Source: Sipunculus nudus
Lineage: Eukaryota; Annelida; Sipuncula; Golfingiida; Sipunculidae
NCBI GenBank assembly: GCA_026874595.1
Contig: CM049314.1
Coordinates: 1,075,318 to 1,139,317 of the forward strand
Direction: 5' to 3'
DNA: 64,000 nucleotides
The position numbers and the translations under genes were made by a program. The notes under the pieces were generated by a model. It did no database searches. It worked only from the letters and a program-made list of their open reading frames with translations, and had not been told where the DNA came from. Shown here piece after piece: positions 15,381 to 26,500 of this stretch (positions within the stretch are counted from its first letter, which is position 1; each line of letters begins with the position of its first letter).

Positions 15381-18300
15381 GCAGGTAGTTATGAGTATGG
15401 TTTTGTAAGCCTTGTATGACACCCTACCTGCTGGTAGTTATGTATGGTACTGTACACCGTATCTTCAGGTGGTTATGCATGGTACTGTACACCATACCTG
15501 CAGGTAGTTATACATGGTACTGTACAACTTACCTGCAGGTAGTTATGTATGGTACTGTAAGCCTTGTGTGACACCCGACCTGCAGGTAGTTATGAGTATG
15601 GTACTTTTAGCCTTGTGTGACACCCTACCTGCAGGTAGTTATGAGTATGGTACTGTATGCCTTGTGTGACACCGTACCCGGAGGTAGTTATATATGGTAC
15701 TGTACACCGTACCTGCAGGTAGTTTTGGGTATGGTACTGTAAGCCTTGTGTGACACCCTCCCTGCAGGTAGATAAGAGTATGGCACTGTAAGCCTTGTGT
15801 GATACCCTACCTGCAGGTAGTTATGAGTATGGTACTATAAACCTTGTGTGACACCGTACTTGCAGGTAGTTATGAGTATGGTACTGTAAGCCTTGTGTGA
15901 CACCCTACCTGCAAGAATTTAGGTATGGTACAGTACACCGTACCTGCAGGTTGTTATGGTTATTGTACTGTAAGCCTTGTGTGACACCCTATTTGCAGGT
16001 AGTTTTGAGTATGGTACTGTAGGCCTTGTGTGACACCGTACCTGCAGGTAGTTATGCATGGCACTGTACACCGTCCCTGCAGGTAGTTATGTATGGTACT
16101 GTAAACCGTACCTGCAGGTAGTTATGAGTATGGTACTGCAAGCCTTGTGTGACACCATACCTGCAGGTTGTTATGAGTATGGTACTGTAAGCCTTGTGTG
16201 ACACCGTACCTGCAGGTAGTGATGTATGGTACTGTAAGCCTTGTTTTACACCGTACCTGCAGGTAGTTATGAGTATGGTACTTGAAGCCTTGTGTTACAC
16301 CCTACCTGCAGGTAGTTATGGGTATAGTACTGTAGGCCTTGTGTGACACCGTACCTGCAGGTAGTTATGAGTATGGTACTGTAAGTCTTGTGTGACACCG
16401 TACCTGTAGGTACTGTACACCTTACCTGCAGGTAGTTATGAGTATGGTACTGCAAGCCTTGTGTGACACCCTACCTGGAGGTAGTTATGTGTATTGTACT
16501 GAAAGCCTTGTGTGACACAGTACCTGCAGGTAGTTATGAGTATGGTACTGTAAGCCTTGTGTGACACCCTACCAGCAAGTAGTTAGGTATGGTACTGTAC
16601 ACCGTACCTGCAGGTAGTTATGCATGGCACTGTACACCGTCCCTGCAGGTAGTTATGTATGGTACTGTAAACCGTACCTGCAGGTAGTTATGAGTATGGT
16701 ACTGCAAGCCTTGTGTGACACCATACCTGCAGGTTGTTATGAGTATGGTACTGTAAGCCTTGTGTGACACCGTACCTGCAGGTAGTGATGTATGGTACTG
16801 TAAGCCTTGTTTTACACCGTACCTGCAGGTAGTTATGAGTATGGTACTGGAAGCCTTGTGTTACACCCTACCTGCAGGTAGTTATGGGTATAGTACTGTA
16901 GGCCTTGTGTGACACCGTACCTGCAGGTAGTTATGAGTATTGTACTGTAAGTCTTGTGTGACACCGTACCTGTAGGTACTGTACACCTTACCTGCAGGTA
17001 GTTATGAGTATGGTACTGCAAGCCTTGTGTGACACCCTACCTGCAGGTAGTTATGTGTATTGTACTGTAAGCCTTGTGTGACACAGTACCTGCAGGTAGT
17101 TATGAGTATGGTACTGTAAGCCTTGTGTGACACCCTACCTGCAAGTAGTCAGGTATGGTACTGTAAACCGTACCTGCAGGTAGTTATTCATGGTACTGTA
17201 CACCGTACCTGCAGGTAGTTATGTATGGTACTGTAAGCCTTGTGTGACACCCTACCTGCAGGTAGTTATGAGTATGGTACTGTGAGCCTTGTGTGACACC
17301 CTACCTGCATGTAGTTATGGGTATAGTACTGTAAGCCTTGTGTGACACCGTACCTGCAGGTAGTTATTCATGGTACTGTACACTGTACCTGTAGGTAGTT
17401 ATGTATGGTACTGTACACCGTACCTGCAGGTAGTTATGTATGGTACTGTACACCGTACCTGCAGGTAGTTATGCATGGTACTGTACACCGTACCTGCAGG
17501 TAGTTATGTATGGTACTGTAAGCCTTGTGTGACACCTTACCTGCAGGTAGTTATGGGTATGGTACTGTAAGCCTTGTGTGACACCCTACCTGCAGGTAGT
17601 TATGAGTATGGAACTGTAAGCCTTGTGTGACACCCTACCTGCATGTAATTTTGGGTATAGTACTGTAAGCCTTGTGTGACACCGTACCTGCAGGTAGTTA
17701 TTCATGGTACTGTACACTGTATCTGTAGGTAGTTATGTATGGTACTGTACACCGTACCTGCAGGTAGTTATGTATGGTACTGTACACCGTACCTGCAGGT
17801 AGTTATGCATGGTACTGTACAACTTACCTGCAGGTAGTTATGTATGGTACTGTAAGCCTTGTGTGACACCCTACCTGCAGGTAGTTATGAGTATGGTACT
17901 TTGAGCCTTGTGTGACACCCTACCTGCAGGTAGTTATGAGTATGGTACTGTATGCCTTGTGTGACACCGTACCCGGAGGTAGTTATATATGGTACTGTAC
18001 ACCGTACCTGCAGGTAGTTTTGGGTATGGTACTGTAAGCCTTGTGTGACACCCTCCATGCAGGTAGTTAAGAGTATGGCACTGTAAGCCTTGTGTGATAC
18101 CCTACCTGCAGGTAGTTATGAGTATGGTACTGTAAACCTTGTGTGACACCGTACTTGCAGGTAGTTATGAGTATGGTACTGTAAGCCTTGTGTGACACCC
18201 TACCTGCAAGTAGTTAGGTATGGTACAGTACACCGTACCTGCAGGTTGTTATGGTTATGGTACTGTAAGCCTTGTGTGACACCCTATTTGCAGGTAGTTT

Positions 18301-20386
18301 TGAGTATGGTACTGTAGGCCTTGTGTGACACCGTACCTGCAGGTAGTTATGCATGGCACTGTACACCGTCCCTGCAGATAGTTATGTATGGTACTGTAAA
18401 CCGTACCTGCAGGTAGTTATGAGTATGGTACTGCAAGCCTTGTGTGACACCATACCTGCAGGTTGTTATGAGTATGGTACTGTAAGCCTTGTGTGACACC
18501 GTACCTGCAGGTAGTGATGTATGGTACTGTAAGCCTTGTTTTACACCGTACCTGCAGGTAGTTATGAGTATGGTACTTGAAGCCTTGTGTTACACCCTAC
18601 CTGCAGGTAGTTATGGGTATAGTACTGTAGGCCTTGTGTGACACCGTACCTGCAGGTAGTTATGAGTATGGTACTGTAAGTCTTGTGTGACACCGTACCT
18701 GTAGGTACTGTACACCTTACCTGCAGGTAGTTATGTGTATGGTACTGTAAGCCTTGTGTGACACAGTACCTGCAGGTAGTTATGAGTATGGTACTGTAAG
18801 CCTTGTGTGACACCCTACCTGCAAGTAGTTAGGTATGGTACTGTACACCGTACCTGCAGGTAGTTATTCATGGTACTGTACACCGTACCTGCAGGTAGTT
18901 ATGTATGGTACTGTAAGCCTTGTGTGACACCCTACCTGCAGGTAGTTATGAGTATGGTACTGTGAGCCTTGTGTGACACCCTACCTGCATGAAGTTATGG
19001 GTATAGTACTGTAAGCCTTGTGTGACACCGTACCTGCAGGTAGTTATTCATGGTACTGTACACTGTACCTGTAGGTAGTTATGTATGGTACTGTACACCG
19101 TACCTGCAGGTAGTTATGTATGGTACTGTACACCGTACCTGCAGGTAGTTATGCATGGTACTGTACACCGTACCTGCAGGTAGTTATGTATGGTACTGTA
19201 AGCCTTGTGTGACACCCTACCTGCAGGTAGTTATGGGTATGGTACTGTAAGCCTAGTGTGACACCCTACCTGCAGGTAGTTATGAGTATGGTACTGTGAG
19301 CCTTGCGTGACACCCTACCTGCATGTAGTTTTGGGTATAGTACTGTAAGCCTTGTGTGACACCGTACCTGCAGGTAGTTATTCATGGTACTGTACACTGT
19401 ACCTGTAGGTAGTTATGTATGATACTGTACACCGTACCTGCAGGTAGTTATGTATGGTACTGTACACCGTACCTGCAGGTAGTTATGCATGGTACTGTAC
19501 ACCGTACCTGCAGGCAGTTATGTATGGTACTGTAAGCCTTGTGTGACACCCTACCTGCAGGTAGTTATGAGTATGGTACTGTGAGCCTTGTGTGACACCC
19601 TACCTGCAGGTAGTTAAGGGTATAGTACTGTAAGCCTTGTGTGACACCGTACCTGCAGGTAGTTTTGAGCATGGTACTGTAAGCCTTGTGTGACACCCTA
19701 CCTGCAGGTAGTTATGAGTATGGTACTGTTAGCCTTGTGTGACACCCTACCTGCATGTAGTTATGGGTATAGTACTGTAAGCCTTGTGTGACACCGTACC
19801 TGCAGGTAGTTATTCATGGTACTGTACACTGTACCTGTAGGTAGTTATGTATGGTACTGTACACCGTACCTGCAGGTAGTTATGCATGGTACTGTACACC
19901 GTACCTGCAGGTAGTGATGTATGGTACTGTAAGCCTTGTTTTACACCGTACCTGCAGGTAGTTATGAGTATGGTACTTGAAGCCTTGTGTTACACCCTAC
20001 CTGCAGGTAGTTATGGGTATAGTACTGTAGGCCTTGTGTGACACCGAACCTGCAGGTAGTTATGAGTATGGTACTGTAAGTCTTGTGTGACACCAGACCT
20101 GTAGGTACTGTACACCTTACCTGCAGGTAGTTATGAGTATGGTACTGCAAGCCTTGTGTGACACCCTACCTGCAGGTAGTTATGTGTATGGTACTGTAAG
20201 CCTTGTGTGACACAGTACCTGCAGGTAGTTATGAGTATGGTACTGTAAGCCTTGTGTGACACCCTACCTGCAAGTAGTTAGGTATGGTACTGTACACCGT
20301 ACCTGCAGGTAGTTATTCATGGTACTGTACACCGTACCTGCAGGTAGTTATGTATGGTACTGTAAGCCTTGTGTGACACCCTACCT
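15381..20386. repeat. 5,006-bp tandem duplication, second copy
   Basis: Directly adjoins the first copy and appears identical to it where compared. Such identity over 5 kb of satellite means either a very recent duplication or an assembly duplication. Sequence alone cannot separate these. Confidence 0.9.
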
Positions 20387-21123
20387 GCAGGTAGTTATGA
20401 GTATGGTACTGTGAGCCTTGTGTGACACCCTACCTGCATGTAGTTATGGGTAAAGTACTGTAAGCCTTGTGTGACACCGTACCTGCAGGTAGTTATTCAT
20501 GGTACTGTACACTGTACCTGTAGGTAGTTATGTATGGTACTGTACACCGTACCTGCAGGTAGTTATGTATGCTACTGTACACCGTACCTGCAGGTAGTTA
20601 TGCATGGTACTGTACACCGTACCTGCAGGTAGTTATGCATGGTACTGTACACCGTACCTGCAGGTAGTTATGCATGGTACTGTACACCGTACCTGCAGGT
20701 AGTTATGCATGGTACTGTACACCGTACCTGCAGGTAGTTATGCATGGTATTGTACACCGTACCTGCAGGTAGTTATGTATGGTACTGTAAGCCTTGTGTG
20801 ACACCTTACCTGCGGGTAGTTATGAGTATGGTACTGGAAGCCTTGTGTGACACCCTACCTGCAGGTAGTTATGAGTATGGTACTGGAAGCCTTGTGTGAC
20901 ACCCTACCTGCAGGTAGTTATGAGTATGGTACTGTAAACCTTGTGTGACACCGTACCTGCAGGTAGTTATGGGTATGGTACTGTAAGCCTTGTGTGACAC
21001 CGTACCTGCAGGTAGTTATGAGTATGGTACTGTAAGCCTTGTGTGACACTGTACCTGCAGGTAGTTATTCATGGTACTGTACACTGTACCTGTAGGTAGT
21101 TATGTATGGTACTGTACACCGTA

Positions 21124-21262
21124 CCTGCAGGTAGTTATGTATGGTACTGTAAGCCTTGATTTTGGCTGGACGGTCCAGGACAAACTGCATCACTGCTTGC
21201 GTCTCAAGAGCTGAACCAGGGCTGGAACCTCTGTATATTAATGAACAGGGATCACTGCTGCC
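21124..21262 (-). other. Splice sites bounding the last visible exon
   Basis: On the minus strand the acceptor is CTCTTCCAG ending at 21262. The donor is GT at 21124-21123 in the context CTGCAG|GTACGG. The same donor hexamer context recurs in essentially every unit to the left. Confidence 0.85.
21125..21261 (-). CDS. Carboxypeptidase exon 9: third zinc histidine, tail shared with the minisatellite
   Basis: Acceptor CCTCTTCCAG, donor CAG|GTACGG. It encodes [19 protein letters not shown], then [15 protein letters not shown], then [15 protein letters not shown] holds the second cysteine of the conserved disulfide and the His of IHNY is the third zinc ligand. The last 33 nt (from KAY onward) are identical to the exon part of the 47-bp minisatellite unit, so exon and array merge without a break at about 21158. 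Confidence 0.92.
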
Positions 21263-21463
21263 TGGAAGAGGAAAAATGGATTCAGTAAATGGATGATCTT
21301 AATGTTAGAACAGGATACTATAATATATATGACAAGTAAAAGTATAAGAAATTACACTTCAATTACATATAAGATGTGTCATGATTAATAAATGTCAAAG
21401 ATCCTTAAGATACTGAAATACTTTTTTTCGGAAAAGCAAAAACATAAATATTGTATTACAATT

Positions 21464-21556
<93 letters not shown>

Positions 21557-22717
21557 GTCAAACGGATGATCTTAAAATGATTGGTAAATGTTATATCATA
21601 TCACGATTTATAAATACTTACGAAACTATAATAGAAGAATATGAACAACAAAGTTTGATTGACAAAACATCTTCTTAAAGGAACATCCTGCTATGACAAA
21701 AGGGTTAAATGTTTGGTTATTTGTACATTAAGCATTTTTTACCATTTTGTTGTTTATTTTTAAATATTTGGAACTAATATCTTTATGATGTACATTAAAA
21801 AACATGCTGTCTCTATGATGTACTTTGCATATAATAATTTGTATATTGCTCAGTGACAAGAGGTATAGGGCTACCACATTCAATGTAGGCAACAGGGGTG
21901 GGTCTAGAATGTTGGAAGGTAAGGGTTTTACCGGTTAAACCGGGATAATAATAGACAAAGGAAGTTCCACAAATCAATGGAAGGGTGTTGGGCTTACAAA
22001 GTATGGAAAACTGTAAGAGTTAATTTCTCTGTGTAGGTAAGAGGATAAACCCCCTAACCCACTTATGGATCGGTCTCAAGGCAAAGTTGATCACCTACTG
22101 CGCGAGCCGGTTCCCCACTCGTACGGGAAATTCCTGTTCAAATCAGTCCCAAAACAAGCAGACCCGTCGTTCGGGGCACGGTTCTTTCTCCACAGTCGGT
22201 CCTGCAATCAAAGATGAAATACAGAAGATTTATTTTCGTAGATTTTTGTGTATATATAACCAATTGAAATATTCGGATAAAACGAGAATAACAGGGCTAC
22301 GTTTTATGCATACATACCAAAGGTATATATTAATTCAAAGACGGAATACTATTTTTTTCACTTGTATTAAAAAATCTCCGCAAGTATAATCATCAGAACA
22401 AATAAAAATTAAAAATGTGTGTGTGTGTGTGTAGTGTTTCGACAGTTTCAATATCCCTATTTCATCAACTTTTACTAAAACTAAAAATAACTGTATTCTG
22501 AAGTAAAATATTGCATGCTTTATGTGTGATCATAATATTTAGAAAAACTTCAACAGTTGGTCCAGGTTGAACAGTTAAGAACTGCTTTGCCATGGCCACC
22601 TACCTGCACGTGAGAATAGACGTAGCCGTCAGGATTCATCACCGGGAGAATGTACCAGTCTACATTCTCTACCAGACCTACCATCTCAGGGTCGCCAGAG
22701 TTGTATCCGGTGATAAG

Positions 22718-22757
<40 letters not shown>

Positions 22758-23484
22758 TAAGTGGTATGAGCCGTTTTGTGTATTATAATATAATATATGC
22801 ACGTTTTATATTTTATATTATCGTAGACTTTAAATGTGGAAATTTAATTGTAAATCAAAGGCACGTATACAAATAAATAATCTCATTTTTGATCTGAAAA
22901 ATATATGCACTAAAAGCAATCTTTAAAAAGACACCGTTATTGTACGCCTCTGGGTAAATTTGTGCATTATTCAAATATTTAGTGATTGGTTTACCATAGC
23001 AAAACATCTTCTAAATATCGGTTTAATATATTTATTTTATATTTTGATATAGACAGTCCATTAAGGGTGTCTCATCTAAAAGTACACGCTTAAGCGACAC
23101 CTAGGAGTATCAGAAATACCTACCGAATTTATTACGACAAGTAATGACGCCGGTGAAATCCACTCTCGCGCATGCGCGGTACCGTCTACCAACATCCCTG
23201 GTTTTTCCTCTCCGCCCGTGAACTTGTGAATCTAGAACCGTCAGTAAATTTGTAGCTTGTACATAAATATATAATTAACAAAACAAAAACGAGTCTCAGC
23301 TTTTTATCTGCCAAGTTTCGCCATGAACAGCCAGGTTGTATATACAGGTCTGTACAACGACGATGGTGTATAGGTGTATACAGGTCTGTACAACAACGAT
23401 CGTGTGTAGGTGTATTCAGATCAGCGTCGGGTTATATAAACTCGTGGCCCTGGGCTAGGCGACATTGAGAGGCCCGAATGTAAT

Positions 23485-23515
<31 letters not shown>

Positions 23516-26500
23516 ATCATAAATTTGCAAAAGATATGGAGTTAATGAAGACATTTTCACATTTTTTTTTTGTTTTTCGCATTCCTCGGGACCTGTTAAA
23601 ATTTTGTCGCTGTACATGTACATGTTCACCGTTTGATGTTAATCAGCGATTTAGCCTAGAAAGTAAAGATAAGGGAAGTGTGTTCATGTGTACATTTATA
23701 TAAAAACGCACAAGGCCATAATAACTTGTTCTACTGGCCCTATGACCAAATAATTGGCAGCGAGTGGGATTTTTTTTTATAAAGTTCGAATTAAAATACT
23801 TACCATTTACCAACAGTTAAGAAATATATACAAATTGCCTATATTACTTGAATTGGTGCTTAAGAATGACAAAGTTTAATCCAGTTCTTTATGAACTTAC
23901 GAAACGAATCGTTACAACAGCACCAGTTAGCAAAACTAGCATTTTCCCTGGTGTTGTTTTGGGACAGACAGGCGCGACTTCGGCCGAGTTCGTTCAGGTC
24001 AGAGTTCGCATAAGCCGAGTACACCCGTTAGTGGTGTTTCTGATAGATGGCAATGCTATAGACCCATGGCGAAATTCCCAAATAATGTCAGTTCTTCAGG
24101 ATTCATAGAAAGATGGACCCCTTAGGACACATTTGGCATCATTCCAAACATTTCAAGATCTAAACCAAGTATTTCCGAGGCATGGCCACAGTCCATCTTC
24201 AATAATTATATAGATGATATATACTAAGGACTTTGTCTTAATTTACCAGAATAAGCCCTCTCCTATAAAGATTATCAAGGCCGAGTCCGTAGAGCTAGAG
24301 GAAGTGTTTTTGGCATGGCCTTACTCCATGATGATAGTGTGATGTATATAAAATTACGTATTCACACTCTCTTTCTTTGACAAATATGACTACTATTAGG
24401 AATAAGAACATTTAGGTAGATACCGGATTGATTACACCCGCTTCTTTGTGCTTCAGAATTACTCTCTTTTTCGTCCAGATTGGCAATTTACATTGAATTC
24501 ATTCGGCTACAATAATTTGTCAATAGTTAGGCAATGTCCTGCATTAACGTCAAGATCTATATACATGGTGTATTTACCCAGATCTAAACCCTGGGTAATA
24601 GACATTACAACTCTAAATAGAATCTAAATAATGGATATGTTTATGTTATGGACTGTAACCATAGCTGATCTGCTGATCCATGCAGCCTGCTTTTTCAAGT
24701 ACGTGTCTATAAAAGATAGATAAACAAAGGGTTCTTTATTTCCACTTTTACGGTATTGATGATGCATTCTCACGCTGTTCTCCGTGTAAAATAATTTGTC
24801 ACCCCCAAGATACTTGCATGTCACACCATGAACACACCATTTTCAGCAGACAAAGGTCTATAGCATAGAAACGTTTGCTGTTTGCGGGCACATCTGTCGT
24901 ATTACTGAAAGATACTGATAATTTTTACTTTAATAACAGGGCCGTATCAAGCTAGTAAGAGGCATTAAGCATATGTTAGAAAGGGGACCAGAATTAAAAC
25001 AGGATTCAAATGTATAGTTAATTATAAACATTTAGCATATATTGTAACGTAATTATCCCCATTTGCCTTGCGGCTAAATGATATGAAAAATGTCTGAGAC
25101 TTTAGTACATGTATCTGTGTGATAAGTTTGCTATGGCGACAGACACCCACTATTCTTCCAGACGCTCAGTCAATAACAATAACTGTGTCCTTGCAACTAC
25201 GCATTGAAACCTGTTAGGCTGCTTTATTTTTATATGAGTTCTTTAGAAAACTGTTCCCCTCAACATCAAGTGTGCCCCAAACTTGTATGATTTTTTTAAT
25301 GAAAAAGTTTGTTTAATGATTGCATTTATACTTCCTAGGTTTTGCAGCCGTGTCTTAGCTTCTTGTACTACATAAAGTCATTTTTTTAGGCATAGTCGTT
25401 CAGATGTTGCTGCTAAATCGTTTCGCTCCTACCAAAAAGTACATGATGACCTAATGATCTTAAGTTATAATCTATCATTTTGTATTTATATAATTGTCAT
25501 ATTCATCTAGTGCAGGCTACTATGCAGAATGAAATAATAAATTAATAAATACATAAATGTTTTGCGTTTAGCGGTATGTAGCTGTGTGCGGTAGGTTTTC
25601 ATAAAACTAAAACACTGCGCTAGTATCCGCAGTGCTGGTAAAATCTACACCACATGATTTCTCGAATAAAAAATGGTTTAAAGAGAACACTGAAGATGAC
25701 CAATGCAGTCATTCATAAACACCTTAAATTTAGTTAATATTGCAAAATATGGTTAAATTCTAAACCAGTTAAACCGACATGACATTATAACTGATGACCA
25801 GGGTTTTTAAATATCACTCGAATGAAACAAGTTCACATTTAGTTATTGACAATTGGCTTCAAGCAATAATACTAAACGTTTCACAGGGTCCTGCTTCTTT
25901 AACCTAAAAAAAATATGTGTTGACACCATCAGCCATGACATTCTCTTAGAAAAAATAAAGCATTTCCATGGTAAATCACATAAACTAATAAAGAACTGTA
26001 TTTCAGAATCCCATGCTGACAAAACGCTACCAAATTATCCTTAATGTATATTCTGAAGATTCGATATTGAAAGTACAATACCAAAGCGTTCTTTTTTAGG
26101 GCACATACTATTTAAAATACATGTCAATGATATTCTAGGAAGCACTGGAAATTTGTCAACGTGATTTTTTCTGGGATAATAGCATCATATTTTACAAGAA
26201 ATGATCCTTACGGGGTTCGGCAGGTACTTCAGCTCGCTGTCACAACTTATTCTGAATAATGTATTCTGTAATAAACTTTCTATATAAATATCAACCATTC
26301 TCCTGAACCCATTCTATGGAGACTTTTGACCTTTGCTTGACCAGCGAGTCTAACAATATCTCGTACTTGGGGTTCATGCTACACGAATCCTTAACATTGA
26401 TAGATCACGTTGATTAAGTATCCAAAAAGCTCTCCTCTTAAGTAGGTGCCCTCTCTATAAGCTGCTGTCTACATCAACCCTCGGGACACCGCCTTGAAAA

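Larger units (their letters stand above)
1..21158 (-). repeat. 21-kb minisatellite made from an exon-intron junction
   Basis: The stretch consists of head-to-tail units of two main length classes, 47/49 bp and 35 bp, sharing a core with CTGCAG. Read on the minus strand, the 47-bp class is a 33-nt stretch beginning AAGGCTTACAGTACC and ending CTGCAG, followed by 14 nt, GTAGGGTGTCACAC. The 33-nt part is identical to the last 33 nt of the carboxypeptidase exon at 21261-21125. The 14 nt correspond to the start of the following intron, so every unit carries a copy of the 5' splice site. The 49-bp class has an extra dinucleotide that turns ATACATAAC into ATACTCATAAC. The 35-bp class lacks the AAGGC part. 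Dividing length by mean unit size gives roughly 450-550 units. No unique DNA or further exon is visible inside it. The array runs past the left edge. Confidence 0.97.

Noticed and set aside
1-21158. CRISPR-like regular repeats, or a family of small 62-83 residue proteins on the minus strand
   Set aside because: There are no unique spacers between repeats and the units are tandem. The small open stretches are frame-walks through the minisatellite, with identical copies wherever the array is duplicated.
26224-26340. Alternative zinc-motif exon (CCATTCTC read backwards as GEW)
   Set aside because: Gives G-S-G-E-W, not HxxE. The true HAREW exon lies at 23222-23124 with correct phases.
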